Source: Solwaraspora sp. WMMD406 (GTDB taxonomy: Bacteria; Actinomycetota; Actinomycetes; Mycobacteriales; Micromonosporaceae). From it: a DNA stretch of 64,000 nt. Each line of letters starts with the position of its first letter. The first letter of the stretch is position 1. A program made the translations under genes and the position numbers. The notes beneath the pieces are model-generated. The model was not told the origin of the DNA. It did no database searches and saw nothing but the letters and a program-made list of their open reading frames with translations. Shown piece after piece: positions 7,670 to 17,627 of the stretch. The DNA lies in the NCBI RefSeq assembly GCF_029626025.1, contig NZ_JARUBF010000001.1:2294001-2358000 (forward strand). Direction: 5' to 3'.

Positions 7670-10600
7670 TCAGGTGACCGTGACGGTCACCGTGACCGGG
7701 ACGGCCGGCATTTTCGGACTGTCATTGACGATCAGCAGGGTGGCCGTGTGCTTGCCGGGTGCCAGACCGGCGGTGTCGATGGTGAGATGGACCGTACCCT
7801 TGCCGCCGGCGGTGACCACACCGGACGGTTCGGCCACCGACAGCCAGGCGACGTCGCGGTAGGCCGGCAGGCTGGCATCCACGTGGTACGCCGTCGCTTG
7901 GTAGAACTGCGTCGCGGCCTGACCCAGCACCCAGAGATCGCCGTTGTCGTCCAGACTCAGGCCGGCCCCGCTGATCGGATCCGGGTCCGGGTCCGGGATC
8001 GAGCCGAGGATCTCGCAGCTGTCCGGATCCATCGCCCAGATCGCCTCGCCGGTGTGGTCGTTGTTGATGCCCCACAGCACGTCTTGCTCCTGGTTGAGGG
8101 CCAGCCCGCTCATCCACGGCACCGCCGGAGTGCACTGGCCGAGCACCGCTCCCGGCTCGTCGTGGCCGAAGCCGGCCAGCCGGCGGATCGCACCGTTACC
8201 GGCCAGGTAGAACGTGTCGTCGGAGCTACGGTAGGTCAGGCCGTAGTAGTAGCCACCCGCCCATTCGCCGGTCAGCGTCTCGCGTACCTCGAACGTGTCC
8301 GGGTCGAAGCAGACGATCGGCAGTTCACCGGTGAACGACAGGCTCGGCCCACACATCAGGTCCCGGTCGGCCAGGTACGTCAGATCCGACGGCCAGCCGG
8401 TCATCGGCTGCACGACTCCGCTCTCGCGCAGTTGCCCGTCGGTGCCGTACCGCATCATCTGACCCCAGAAGTAGCTGTTGGAAATGAGCAGCTCGCCGTC
8501 GCGGTAGCCAATTCCGTACGCCCGGTTCATGTCCGGCAGCGGAAACGTCGACAGCACCTTGCCCGGCACCGATTCCGGTGGCGTCGGCGAGTCGATCTCC
8601 CGTGCCGTCCAGTTCGCCGACACGCCGCCGTGATTGGTCAGGGTGACCGTCGGGGTACGCACCCCGCCGGCCCGCGCCGTCACCGAGACAGCGGCCTTGT
8701 TTCCGATCAGCAGCGGGGCGAGCAGCCCGATGTCGTACCGGTGCATCCGGCTGTCGCCGACCGGCACCAGCGCCGCCGGCCCGCCGTACCCGGTCATGCT
8801 GGCCGTCACCACGACCTCGCCGGCCGGGACCTGCAGCTGGTAGAAGCCGTCCGCGTCGGCCCGCGTGGTGAGCGGCGGCCCGGAGGAGGGGTGGACGGTC
8901 ACGGTCGCCCCCGCCAACGGCTGCCGGTCGTTGTCGTCGCGGACGGTGCCGCGCAACAGCCCGTGACCGGGCACCCGGAACGTCACCGCGGTCGTCTCGT
9001 CGAGCACCGGTTCGTCCACCGAGTACGCCAGCGAGTCCCGGCCGTACGGACTCTGGATGCCGACGGTGGCCCCGCCACCGGTGCCCGCCGCGCTCGTCGG
9101 ATCGAGGTTGCGGTGCCGCACAGTGACGGTGCCGTTCTCGCCGAGCACGACCTGGGCGTCGATCCGGGTGCCGGGGGAGTCCTTCACCCCGGCCCGCAGC
9201 CAGCTGATCACGAAACCCCGGTCCGGGTTGTCGCCGGTCCGTACGGTTCGCACCGTCGACCGGTGGTCCAGCACCAGGTCGTCGGCGAAGGCGAAGACCG
9301 CCGCGCTGGCATCCGTGTCGGCACCCGCACCCGCGCCGGCACCCGCGCCGGGGTCAGCGCCGAAGGTCAGGTAGCCGTCGGCGTGCACGGTGATCTCACT
9401 GTAGGTCTGCCCGTAGAAGGTGACCGGCCAGGGCAGCGGCACGGTCCGGCTGGCGGTGTCCCCGGTCAGGGCGAGCACGTTGCCGCCGGTCGTCCAGGCC
9501 GCTTCGGTGACGCCGACGGCGTACCCGTGCCGGTCGGTTTTGGCCTCCAGCGTGACGTCCAGGGTGCGCTCGCCGTCGACGGTGAGCCCGACCGTGCGTG
9601 GTGCCAGCCAGCGTCCGGCGTCGACCACGACGTCGTAGTCCGCCTCGGGCAGCATGCCGCTGTAGCGCCCGTCCGATGCGGTGACGAAACCGGGAAAGCT
9701 CTCCCCGGCCAGGGTGACCCGGGCCTGTGCGACCGGGTGTCCGTCCGGATCGACGACCGTGCCGGAGACCGGATGCCACGGTGCCGGCTCGGATATGTCC
9801 ACAGTAGTGCTGACCTGGCCGTCGGCCGGTACGGTGATGGTCTGTCGCTGGGTGCGCTGGGCGAAGAAGCTCACCGTCAGCGGGTACTCACCGGCCGGCA
9901 GCCGACCGAGCCGCACGATGCCGTCGTCACCGGTGGCCGCTGCGGTCACCATCGCGTACGCGTCGAGATGACCCTCGCCGTACACGTTGTTCTTCTCCGG
10001 CGTACCGCCGCAGGTCAGGTCCGCCACGTCCGGCGCGGTCCGGGCCAGCAGTTCCCGGGTGGTGGCCACGTCCCGGCGCAGGTGCGGCACCGCCGACCAG
10101 GCCAGCGCCACCGCACCGGAGACGTGCGGGGCGGCCATCGACGTGCCGCTCGCGCTGCGGTACTGCCCACCCGGGTGGGCGGACCAGATATCCACGCCGG
10201 GCGCGGTGATGTCCGGTCGGACCGCGCCGTCCGGGCCGGGGCCACGGCTGGAGAAGTAGCCGATGGCACCGTCGCTGTCGACCGCGCCGACGCCGTACGC
10301 CGCCGCGCTGATCCCCGGATAGCCGGCGGTGTCGCAGCCGTTCTCGCCGCTGTTGCCGATCGAGAAGACCGGGAAGATGCCGGCGGCCAGCCAGGTGGCG
10401 ACGATCTGGTCGTAGTAGGTCTCGGTACGGTCGTCGGTGCCCCACGAGTTGTTGATGATGTCCGGTGCCAGGTCCGGCCGGGGATTCTCGCCGTCCCGGT
10501 CGGTCGGCGCGACCATCCACTGGCCCGCCGCCAGCAGCGACGGGTCGGTGCAGTAGTCATACTCGCAGCCCTTGGCCGCGATCCAGGTGGCGGCCGGTGC

Positions 10601-11470
10601 CACCCCGGTCACGGTGCCGTTGCCGTCGTCGCCGAGGACGGTGCCGACGGTGTGCGTACCGTGGCCGTAGTTGTCGCACGGCACGCCGGGCGGGCAGATC
10701 CCGGTCGGATCGAACCAGTTGTAGGTGTGGTCGACCGTGCGGCCCGCCGCGCCCCGGTACTGCCGGGCCAGGGCCGGGTGGTCGTGCTGCACACCGCTGT
10801 CGATGCTGCCGACCACGACGCCCTCGCCCCGGCTGCCGTACTCCTGCCAGATCCGGTCGGCACCGATCTGGCTGAGGTTCCACGGCACCTCGCCCTGCCC
10901 GGTCCCGTCGCGGGTGCCGTCGCTGGCGGCGGCCACCGGATCGCCCAACGCGGTCCGGCCCACTGGGACGATCCGGGCCACCTCGGGGCGGGCGGCCAGC
11001 TCGGTGACCAGCGTCAGGTCGCCGGTCACCTCGATCACGTTGGCGATCCAGTACGGCGTGAACGTCGCGCCCCGCTCACGCAGCAGTTGGCGTAGCCCAC
11101 GTTGGGTCTGCGCGGCGTGGGTGACCTTCTGTTCGTAGACCCAGGTGGTGCGCGCCACCCGACCGGCCCGGCCGCCGTCGCTGGCGCCGTCCGGCCCGCC
11201 CGCCCGCTGACTGGCCTGCTGTTCGACCCGGTCCAGTTCCCTGGTGTCGAGCGTGCCCGGGTCGGCCAGCTCGACGAAGAACGACACCTCGGCACCGCCG
11301 GTCACCGGCTGGAGCACCTGGGCGTCCACTTTGCGCAACGGATCGGCGGCGATCGTACCGGTGTAGTCGGTGTCGCCGCTGGGCCGGGCGCTGGCCGTGG
11401 TGGCCGGCCCAGCGAGCAGCAGGCTCAGGACCAGCGCTGCGCCGGACAGCCAGCGTCGCGATCTGGACAT
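7670..11470 (-). CDS. Secreted S8 family serine peptidase (subtilase) with long C-terminal extension
   Basis: This is a secreted subtilisin-like protease of 1266 aa. A signal peptide (basic MSRSRRW, hydrophobic core, ASA cleavage site near residue 28) precedes a propeptide-like region. The catalytic triad is visible: Asp in GSIDSGVQHDHP (about 222), His in YGHGTHTVG (about 269) and Ser in SGTSMAAPHVSG (about 441). After the protease domain come carboxypeptidase-regulatory-like beta-sandwich repeats and a low-complexity AGAGAGAGAD stretch. A C-terminal region follows that reads like a kelch/WD-type propeller, with repeated aromatic-Asp turns. ATG 11470 has GAGGAG 7 nt upstream. The extension suggests binding of a polymer or surface; the target protein is unknown. 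The gene is monocistronic. Confidence 0.93.
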   Translation of the reverse strand: MSRSRRWLSGAALVLSLLLAGPATTASARPSGDTDYTGTIAADPLRKVDAQVLQPVTGGAEVSFFVELADPGTLDTRELDRVEQQASQRAGGPDGASDGGRAGRVARTTWVYEQKVTHAAQTQRGLRQLLRERGATFTPYWIANVIEVTGDLTLVTELAARPEVARIVPVGRTALGDPVAAASDGTRDGTGQGEVPWNLSQIGADRIWQEYGSRGEGVVVGSIDSGVQHDHPALARQYRGAAGRTVDHTYNWFDPTGICPPGVPCDNYGHGTHTVGTVLGDDGNGTVTGVAPAATWIAAKGCEYDYCTDPSLLAAGQWMVAPTDRDGENPRPDLAPDIINNSWGTDDRTETYYDQIVATWLAAGIFPVFSIGNSGENGCDTAGYPGISAAAYGVGAVDSDGAIGYFSSRGPGPDGAVRPDITAPGVDIWSAHPGGQYRSASGTSMAAPHVSGAVALAWSAVPHLRRDVATTRELLARTAPDVADLTCGGTPEKNNVYGEGHLDAYAMVTAAATGDDGIVRLGRLPAGEYPLTVSFFAQRTQRQTITVPADGQVSTTVDISEPAPWHPVSGTVVDPDGHPVAQARVTLAGESFPGFVTASDGRYSGMLPEADYDVVVDAGRWLAPRTVGLTVDGERTLDVTLEAKTDRHGYAVGVTEAAWTTGGNVLALTGDTASRTVPLPWPVTFYGQTYSEITVHADGYLTFGADPGAGAGAGAGADTDASAAVFAFADDLVLDHRSTVRTVRTGDNPDRGFVISWLRAGVKDSPGTRIDAQVVLGENGTVTVRHRNLDPTSAAGTGGGATVGIQSPYGRDSLAYSVDEPVLDETTAVTFRVPGHGLLRGTVRDDNDRQPLAGATVTVHPSSGPPLTTRADADGFYQLQVPAGEVVVTASMTGYGGPAALVPVGDSRMHRYDIGLLAPLLIGNKAAVSVTARAGGVRTPTVTLTNHGGVSANWTAREIDSPTPPESVPGKVLSTFPLPDMNRAYGIGYRDGELLISNSYFWGQMMRYGTDGQLRESGVVQPMTGWPSDLTYLADRDLMCGPSLSFTGELPIVCFDPDTFEVRETLTGEWAGGYYYGLTYRSSDDTFYLAGNGAIRRLAGFGHDEPGAVLGQCTPAVPWMSGLALNQEQDVLWGINNDHTGEAIWAMDPDSCEILGSIPDPDPDPISGAGLSLDDNGDLWVLGQAATQFYQATAYHVDASLPAYRDVAWLSVAEPSGVVTAGGKGTVHLTIDTAGLAPGKHTATLLIVNDSPKMPAVPVTVTVTVT

Positions 11471-11720
11471 GTGGTTCTCCTCCTCGGACAGGCACCGTCG
11501 ACGAAGGCGCCGCGCCGATTCTCGGCGGTCCGGGGCGGCTGCGGGCCGGTGCGCCGGTGGCGGAGGCTGGACATGGCGCAACTCCGCCACCTGCGTGAAC
11601 ACGGGACGCGTGGACGTTCAGGTGGGGGGTGTCGGCCGCAACTCGCGTGAAACGCACTCGTGACGGTGACCCGTCAGCGGTGCAGCGGGCGGGTCAGGGC
11701 CGGCGGACGGTGGTGGCCCG

Positions 11721-12902
11721 TCAGCGGGCGCTGGCCCCGGCCCGACGCTTGGTCCACACGTCGAAGGCCACCGCGGCGAGCAGCACCGCGCCCTTGACCA
11801 GCATGACGTTCTCGCTGGACGCGCCGATCAGCGACATGCCGTTGTTGATCACGCCCATGATCAGGCCCCCGGTGACCGCGCCGACGACCTTGCCGACCCC
11901 GCCCTGCACGGCGGCGCCGCCGATGAACGCGGCAGCGATCGCGTCCAGCTCGAAGGTGGTACCGGCGGTCGGCCCGGCCAGGTTGAGCCGGCCGGCGAAG
12001 ATGATCCCGGCGACCGAGGCCAGCACGCCCATGTTGACGAAGATCCAGAAGACCACCGACCGGGCCTTCACCCCGGACAGCACAGCGGCCTGCAGGTTGC
12101 CGCCGATGGCGTAGATCTGCCGGCCGATGACGGCCCGCTTGGTCAGCAGCGAGTAGCCGAGCACCAGCAGCGCCAACAGCACCAGCACCCAGGGCAGGTT
12201 CTTGAACCGGGCCAGTTGCACGACGACGAAGAGCACCACCGCCGACGCACCGAGGATCTTCAGTAGGAACAGCGGCAACGGTTCGACCGGCTGGCCGTAG
12301 CCCAGTCGGGCGGCCCGCGCCCGCCACTGGCTGACCGCGATCCCGCCGACGGCGAACAGGCCGATCAACAGGCTGGTCAGGTCCGCGCCGCCGAGCGGAC
12401 CGAGCCCGATGTTGCCCAGGTAGCCCTCGGTGAAGCCGTTGGCCAGGGTCCGGACCGGGTCCGGGAACGGCCCGATGCCCTGGTTGCCGAGCACCGTCAG
12501 GGTCAGTGCCCGGAACAGCAGCATGCCGGCGAGGGTGACGATGAACGCCGGGATGCCGAAGTACGCGATCCAGAAGCCCTGCCAGGCACCGATCGCGGCG
12601 CCGGCGATGACGGTGATCAGCAGCGCCAACGGCCAGGGCACGTCGTGCTCGACCATCAGTACGGCGGCGATCGCCCCGGTCACCCCGACGACCGAGCCGA
12701 CCGACAGGTCGATGTGCCCGGCGATGATGATCAGGATCATCCCGATCGCCAGGATCAGGACGTACGAGTTCTGCACGATGATGTTCGAGATGTTCTGCGG
12801 CTGCAGCAGCGCGCCGTCGGTCAACACCGCGAACAGCGCGACGATCAGCCCGAACGCGATGTAGATGCCGCTCTCACGGATGTTGATGCGGGCGGCGTTC
12901 AC
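11721..12902 (-). CDS. gguB: Sugar ABC transporter permease (MmsB/XylH/GguB type)
   Basis: This is the membrane component of a monosaccharide importer, 393 aa with about ten hydrophobic helices. The BPD_transp_2 signature [14 protein letters not shown] appears near residues 60-75, and [18 protein letters not shown] near residue 315 is typical of the family. The start ATG overlaps the ATPase stop by 4 nt, so the two are translationally coupled. The chvE-gguA-gguB order and the insert of about 100 aa in the middle of the permease fit the multiple-sugar (xylose/arabinose/galactose) subgroup. The exact sugar cannot be read from sequence. Confidence 0.9.
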   Translation of the reverse strand: MNAARINIRESGIYIAFGLIVALFAVLTDGALLQPQNISNIIVQNSYVLILAIGMILIIIAGHIDLSVGSVVGVTGAIAAVLMVEHDVPWPLALLITVIAGAAIGAWQGFWIAYFGIPAFIVTLAGMLLFRALTLTVLGNQGIGPFPDPVRTLANGFTEGYLGNIGLGPLGGADLTSLLIGLFAVGGIAVSQWRARAARLGYGQPVEPLPLFLLKILGASAVVLFVVVQLARFKNLPWVLVLLALLVLGYSLLTKRAVIGRQIYAIGGNLQAAVLSGVKARSVVFWIFVNMGVLASVAGIIFAGRLNLAGPTAGTTFELDAIAAAFIGGAAVQGGVGKVVGAVTGGLIMGVINNGMSLIGASSENVMLVKGAVLLAAVAFDVWTKRRAGASAR

Positions 12903-14437
12903 CGGCCGGCCTCCTGTCCCTGCACCATGTGCTGCATGAGTCGTTCCTGGGTGGCGTCGGCCCGCTGGACCTCGCCGGTGATCCGGCCGGCCGACAGCGT
13001 GTAGATCCGGTCGCAGAGCCCGATCAGCTCAGGCAGCTCCGAGGAGATGACCAGGACCGCCGTACCGTTGTCGGCGATCCGGTTGATGATCGAGTAGATC
13101 TCGTACTTGGCACCGATGTCGATGCCCCGGGTCGGCTCGTCGAGGATCAGCACGTCCGGCTCGGTGAAGATCCACTTCGAGAGGACGACCTTCTGCTGAT
13201 TGCCGCCGCTGAGCTTGCCGACGACGCTGGCCACACTCGGCGCCTTGATGTTCATGCTGGCGCGGAACTCCTGGGCCACCCGGTGCTCCGCGCCCTCGTC
13301 GACCCAGCCGCGCCGGGCCAGCCGGCTCAGCCCGGCCGCCGAGACGTTGCGCTGGATGTCCTCGATCAGGTTCAGGCCGTACCGCTTGCGGTCCTCGGTG
13401 GCGTACGCCAGGCCGTGGTCGATCGCCTCGCGGACCGTGCGCAGTTCGACCGGCCGGCCGTCCTTGACGAGCCGGCCGCTGATGTCCCGGCCGTACGCCC
13501 GCCCGAAGACGCTCATCGCCAGTTCGGTCCGCCCGGCACCCATCAGCCCGGCGAGGCCGACGATCTCTCCGCGACGCAGGGTCAGGTTGGCCCGGTCGAT
13601 CACCACCCGGTCGCGGTCGGGGGAGTGCACCGTCCAGTCCTCGATCCGCAGTGCCTCGGCGCCGATCGTCGGGGTCCGGGGCGGGAACCGGTGCTCCATC
13701 GACCGGCCGACCATGCCGGAGATCAGCCGGTCCTCGGTGACCTCGTCGTCGGCCACGTCGAGGGTCTCGATCAGCTCACCGTCGCGCAGGATGCTGATCG
13801 TGTCGGCGACGGCGAGGATCTCGTCGAGCTTGTGCGAGATGATCACGCAGGTGATGCCGGTGTCGCGCAGCCCGCGCAGCAGGTCCAACAGGTGCGCGGA
13901 GTCCTCGTCGTTGAGTGCCGCCGTCGGCTCGTCCAGGATCAGCAGCTTGACCTGCTTGGACAGTGCCTTGGCGATCTCGACGAGCTGCTGTTTGCCGACG
14001 CCGATCTCGGACACGACGGTGGTCGGGTTCTCGGTCAGCCCCACCATGGCCAGCAGCCGGGCCGCCTGGTGGTTGGTGTGGTTCCAGTCGATCAGCCCGC
14101 GCCGGGTCTGCTCGTTGCCGAGGAAGATGTTCTCGGCGATGGTCAGCTGCGGGCACAGCGCCAGTTCCTGGTGGATGATGACGATGCCCCGGTGCTCGCT
14201 GTCGCGGATGCCGGCGAAGTGGCACGGCCGGCCGTCGAAGGTGACCTCTCCGGCGTACGACCCGTGCGGGTAGACGCCGGAGAGCACCTTCATCAGGGTC
14301 GACTTGCCGGCGCCGTTCTCGCCGCAGATGGCATGGATCTCGCCCCGGCGTACGCTCAGGTGCACGTCGTGCAGCGCCCGTACGCCGGGGAAGGTCTTGG
14401 TGATTCCCCGCATCCGCAGGATGGCGTCGGCGGTCAT
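12899..14437 (-). CDS. gguA: Sugar ABC transporter ATP-binding protein (MmsA/XylG/GguA type)
   Basis: This is the tandem-ATPase subunit that powers the importer, 512 aa. The first nucleotide-binding domain has the Walker [13 protein letters not shown] (about residue 38), a signature region [17 protein letters not shown] and Walker [12 protein letters not shown]. The second has the degenerate Walker [12 protein letters not shown], signature [15 protein letters not shown] and [10 protein letters not shown], the usual asymmetry of carbohydrate-uptake family 2 ATPases. It begins 7 nt after the binding-protein gene and overlaps the permease by 4 nt, giving a three-gene operon. Confidence 0.93.
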   Translation of the reverse strand: MTADAILRMRGITKTFPGVRALHDVHLSVRRGEIHAICGENGAGKSTLMKVLSGVYPHGSYAGEVTFDGRPCHFAGIRDSEHRGIVIIHQELALCPQLTIAENIFLGNEQTRRGLIDWNHTNHQAARLLAMVGLTENPTTVVSEIGVGKQQLVEIAKALSKQVKLLILDEPTAALNDEDSAHLLDLLRGLRDTGITCVIISHKLDEILAVADTISILRDGELIETLDVADDEVTEDRLISGMVGRSMEHRFPPRTPTIGAEALRIEDWTVHSPDRDRVVIDRANLTLRRGEIVGLAGLMGAGRTELAMSVFGRAYGRDISGRLVKDGRPVELRTVREAIDHGLAYATEDRKRYGLNLIEDIQRNVSAAGLSRLARRGWVDEGAEHRVAQEFRASMNIKAPSVASVVGKLSGGNQQKVVLSKWIFTEPDVLILDEPTRGIDIGAKYEIYSIINRIADNGTAVLVISSELPELIGLCDRIYTLSAGRITGEVQRADATQERLMQHMVQGQEAGR

Positions 14438-14444
14438 CGTCGGC

Positions 14445-15587
14445 TCAGCCCAGCTGATCCGCGGAGTAGTAGCCGCTCTCGATCAGCACCTCGTAGTTGC
14501 TCTTGTCGACGATCACCGGTTCGAGCAGGTAGGACGGGACGACCTTCTCCCCGTTGTCGTAGTCGGTGGTGTTGTTGACCTCCGGTTCGTCACCGCTGAG
14601 CAGCGCGTGCGCCATCTCGACGGTCTTCTGAGCCAGCTCCCGGGTGTCCTTGAAGATCGTCGAGTACTGCTCGTCGGCCAGGATCGACTTGACCGAGCCC
14701 AGCTCGGCATCCTGCCCGGTCACCACCGGGTACGGCTGACCGGCGGTGCCGTACCCGTTGCTCTTGAGCGCGGACAGGATGCCGATGGAGAGTCCGTCGT
14801 ACGGCGACAGCACCCCGTCGACGGTGACGCCGCCCTGGTAGGTCCGGGTGAGCACGTTCTCCATCCGCTGCTGCGCGGTGGCCGGGTCCCAGCGCAGGAT
14901 CGCGACGGTGTCGAAATCGGTCTGGCCGCTGCGGACCACCAGCGCGCCGGAGTCGATGTGCGGCTGCAGCACCGACATCGCGCCGTCGAAGAAGAAGGTG
15001 GCGTTGTTGTCGTCCGGGGATCCGGCGAACAGTTCGATGTTGAACGGCCCGGCGGCGTCGCCTTCGGAGCCGTCTTCGTTGAGCATGCCGAGCCCGACCA
15101 GCAGCGACGTGGCCTGCTGGACGCCGACCTTGAAGTTGTCGAAGGTGGCGTAGTAGTCCACGTTGGGGCTGTTGCGGATCAGCCGGTCGTAGGCGATGAC
15201 CGGGATGCCCTGGTCGGCGGCCTGCTGCAGCTGGGTGGTGAGTGCGGTGCCGTCGATCGAGGCGACGATCAGCAGCCGGGCGCCCCGGGTGATCTGGTTC
15301 TCGATCTGGTTGGCCTGGGTGGGGATGTCGTTCTCGGCGTACTGCAGGTCGACCTCGTAGCCGAGTTCCTCCAGGGCGGCCTTCACGTTGTCGCCGTCGC
15401 TGATCCAGCGCTCGGAGACCCGGGTCGGCATGGTGACACCGACCAGGGCGCCGGTGTTGTCGCCGCTGGTGCCCTGCTGGTCGATGGTCTTCTCGCTGGA
15501 TCCGCAGGCGGTCAGCGCGGCGGCCAGCAGGCCGGCCGCGCCGATGACGGCCATGCGTCGGGTCACGGTGATGGGACGCGGTTCCAC
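14445..15587 (-). CDS. chvE: Multiple-monosaccharide binding lipoprotein (ChvE/XylF type)
   Basis: This is the extracytoplasmic sugar receptor of the importer, 380 aa. A twin-arginine-containing N-terminus ([12 protein letters not shown]) is followed by a lipobox-like LTACGSS near residue 30, so it is probably lipid-anchored. Periplasmic-binding-protein type 1 features follow: [53 protein letters not shown] and [11 protein letters not shown] 15587 is chosen because GGGAG lies just upstream and the signal peptide follows. A longer upstream frame would destroy the secretion signal. It is the first gene of the operon and has a LacI-type palindrome about 175 nt upstream. Confidence 0.9.
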   Translation of the reverse strand: MEPRPITVTRRMAVIGAAGLLAAALTACGSSEKTIDQQGTSGDNTGALVGVTMPTRVSERWISDGDNVKAALEELGYEVDLQYAENDIPTQANQIENQITRGARLLIVASIDGTALTTQLQQAADQGIPVIAYDRLIRNSPNVDYYATFDNFKVGVQQATSLLVGLGMLNEDGSEGDAAGPFNIELFAGSPDDNNATFFFDGAMSVLQPHIDSGALVVRSGQTDFDTVAILRWDPATAQQRMENVLTRTYQGGVTVDGVLSPYDGLSIGILSALKSNGYGTAGQPYPVVTGQDAELGSVKSILADEQYSTIFKDTRELAQKTVEMAHALLSGDEPEVNNTTDYDNGEKVVPSYLLEPVIVDKSNYEVLIESGYYSADQLG

Positions 15588-15761
15588 GAGCGTCTCCCTT
15601 CGGGTGGGGTGCTCCGCGAACGGTCGTCGCGGGCGGGAGGTGCCGGGTCGTCGACCGCGGCCGAAGGCGCCGACCGTGGCCGAGATCCGTGACGACGGTG
15701 TGGCGGGAACGTCATCCACGGTGGAGCGTGATGCCTGGTCGATGGCTACGTGAGTCAGCAG

Positions 15762-15775
15762 TGTTATCGCTAACA
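15762..15775. promoter_or_regulatory. LacI-family operator upstream of chvE operon
   Basis: TGTTATCGCTAACA has perfect TGTTA/TAACA arms around a central CG, the form recognised by LacI/GalR-family proteins. A near copy lies at 17527-17540 before the second sugar operon and a half-matching copy at 17293. The LacI gene lies between them, so it is the likely binding protein. Confidence 0.75.
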
Positions 15776-15938
15776 AGATCGCTGTCAAGAGCCACGCAAG
15801 GTCGACGAAACCACTGCGAAACGTCCGAGGTGGGGCCGGGCCCGCCCCGGCATGGTCCGGACGGCGGGCGCGGTGAGCCGCCCGACCGCAGCTCAGCGGT
15901 ACCGGCACCCAAGCAAACGTCTGCTGTGGATCGGCCGG

Positions 15939-15977
15939 CCGTCGGGATCGGCCGTCGGGATCGGCCGTCGGGATCGG
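15939..15977. repeat. Three tandem 13-bp repeats downstream of the LacI gene
   Basis: The unit ccgtcgggatcgg occurs three times head to tail just after the stop codon of the minus-strand LacI gene. It is flanked by GGCCGGCC-type sequence. It may be a slippage product or help 3'-end formation between the LacI gene and the chvE promoter. The rest of 15588-15986 contains only the operator at 15762. Confidence 0.65.
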
Positions 15978-15986
15978 CCGGCCGGG

Positions 15987-17000
15987 TCAGCCCGGCGGGG
16001 CGACGCTGTCGCGGCGTACCAGGGTCGGATCGATGGTGTGCCGTTCGTCGCTGCGCGCGCCGGACTCGATCTGGCGCAGCAGCAGCGCGAGACTGGCCTT
16101 GGCCACCGCGTCGAAGTCGGGACGGACGGTCGTCAGCGGGGGAGTGAAGTAGGCCGCCTCGGGTACGTCGTCGAAGCCGACGATGCTGACCTCGTCGGGC
16201 ACCCGACGACCTCGTTCGCTCAACGCCCGCAGAATGCCCAGGGCGAGGTGGTCGTTGGCGGCGAAGACCGCGGTGACGTCGCGCATCCGCGCCAGCATCT
16301 GTCCGGCCCGGTAGCCCGACGCCGCGCTCCAGTCGGCGGGGACCACCGGCGGCACCTCCGCACCGGCCTCCCGCAGGGTACGTTCCCAGCCGCTGATCCG
16401 TCCCGCGCTGTCGAACCAGTCGGCGGGTCCGGACACGTGCCACACGGTCGAGTGGCCGGCGTCGAGCAGGCACCGGGTGGCCGCCCGGGCGCCAGCGGCC
16501 TGGTCGACGGTCACCAGCGCGGTGGTCCGTTCGGGATCACCGTCGATCGTCACCAGCGGGACCCCGGCCGGCACCTGCTCCACGGCTTCGCCGGCGGACA
16601 CCACCGGTGCGATCACCACGAGGCCGGCGACCCGCTGGTCGAGGTGCCGATCCACCACGCCGGCGATGGACTGCCGGTCCAGGCTGCGGACGCTACCGAC
16701 GTTGACGGCGAAACCGGCGGCGCCGGCCGCCTGTTCGAAAGCGGCCAGCAGCGACGCCGGGCCGTAGAGGGTGGAGTTCTGGGCGACCACGCCGATCACC
16801 TGGGACCTACCGGTCACCAGTGCGCGAGCGGCGCGATTCGGTCGGTAGCCCAGCTCCGCGATCGCCGCTCGGACCCGTAACCGGGTCTGCTCCCGGACGT
16901 TCGGGTGGTCGTTGAGCACCCGGGAGACCGTCTGGTGACTCACCCCGGCCAATCGGGCCACATCCGTCATCGCCGGTTCCCGGACGCTTCTGCTGTTCAC
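15987..17000 (-). CDS. LacI family transcriptional regulator
   Basis: This is a sugar-responsive repressor of 337 aa. The N-terminal HTH reads DVARLAGVSHQTVSRVLND, with the hinge region LGYRPNRAARAL. A periplasmic-binding-like effector domain follows, with VVAQNSTLYGP, AAGARAATRCLLDAGH, VFAANDHLALGILRAL and SIVGFDDVPEAAYFTPPLTTVRPD. GTG 17000 is preceded by GAGG at 8 nt; ATG 16955-region starts are possible but lack such a site. It lies between two sugar-transport operons with matching palindromes and is oriented with the chvE operon. It probably represses both operons, and perhaps itself through the half-site at 17293. The inducer is probably arabinose or a related pentose, inferred from araBDA. 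Confidence 0.9.
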   Translation of the reverse strand: MNSRSVREPAMTDVARLAGVSHQTVSRVLNDHPNVREQTRLRVRAAIAELGYRPNRAARALVTGRSQVIGVVAQNSTLYGPASLLAAFEQAAGAAGFAVNVGSVRSLDRQSIAGVVDRHLDQRVAGLVVIAPVVSAGEAVEQVPAGVPLVTIDGDPERTTALVTVDQAAGARAATRCLLDAGHSTVWHVSGPADWFDSAGRISGWERTLREAGAEVPPVVPADWSAASGYRAGQMLARMRDVTAVFAANDHLALGILRALSERGRRVPDEVSIVGFDDVPEAAYFTPPLTTVRPDFDAVAKASLALLLRQIESGARSDERHTIDPTLVRRDSVAPPG

Positions 17001-17292
17001 TGTCGCCACCTCACGTCCGGCCGGGTCGTGCCGGCACTGCCAATCTGGAAGACCCGGCGTCGGTGCCGGGTCCCGGGGCTGGATTGGTCGTTCGGTGGCC
17101 TGGGCGCGTTCGGGTGCACGCGCCGACTGCGCCCGTCCGCGCGTCAGCTCCGTTACCAGGAGGTTAGCGGTCACCTGCCGCCAGACGCCATCGCGCCCGC
17201 CGGGGCGGCGTCCTGTCTCGATCACAAGGTTTGCCCGTGCCGGGTTCGGTGCCGGCCATCGAGCGGATATCCTGACTTGCGACAACTGTCTA

Positions 17293-17306
17293 TGTTATCG
17301 CTCATC
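17293..17306. promoter_or_regulatory. Half-matching LacI-type site upstream of the LacI gene
   Basis: TGTTATCGCTCATC shares the first ten bases of the chvE operator but its right arm is degraded. It lies about 290 nt upstream of the LacI start and could mediate weak autoregulation. Confidence 0.45.
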
Positions 17307-17379
17307 TGGAGGATCCGTGTATCAGCCGGGGGTCGGGGCGTTCCGCGCAACGGACCGGTAACGGCCGTGATTCAACCCC

Positions 17380-17407
17380 TTGACGGGCACGATGAGAACG
17401 GTAACAC
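17380..17407 (+). promoter_or_regulatory. Candidate sigma-70-type promoter for the arabinose operon
   Basis: TTGACG (17380-17385) is followed after 16 nt by TAACAC. It lies upstream of the palindrome at 17527 and of the binding-protein gene, so a repressor bound downstream could block elongation. This is assigned by eye only. The remainder of 17001-17627 shows no convincing gene. Confidence 0.35.
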
Positions 17408-17526
17408 TCCTGAAACGTGGTGGCTAGCTCACAGCTGCCAGCGGTCTCGCTCCCAGTCTGGCCACCTGGGGAGGGGTCGGAAGGTTCGAAAGCCCGATGT
17501 GTCGAGGGATGTTCGGCAAACTCAGA

Positions 17527-17540
17527 AGTTAACGCTAACA
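17527..17540. promoter_or_regulatory. LacI-family operator upstream of the arabinose operon
   Basis: AGTTAACGCTAACA has GTTA/TAAC arms and a central CG and differs from the chvE site at only a few positions. It is located 87 nt before the binding-protein start. Confidence 0.72.
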
Positions 17541-17627
17541 ATCGGTCTTCCCGATCCCCGTGGATCGTTCGACCGCCGGCCGTCCGGCCAACCGGCGGAT
17601 GGCATCAGCCTCAGCGGGAGGTAGGCA

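Noticed and set aside
7568-11095. 1175-codon plus-strand open frame
   Set aside because: It is antisense to the subtilase, is Arg/Gly/Val-rich without motifs, and arises from high GC. The minus strand has signal peptide, catalytic triad and ribosome site.
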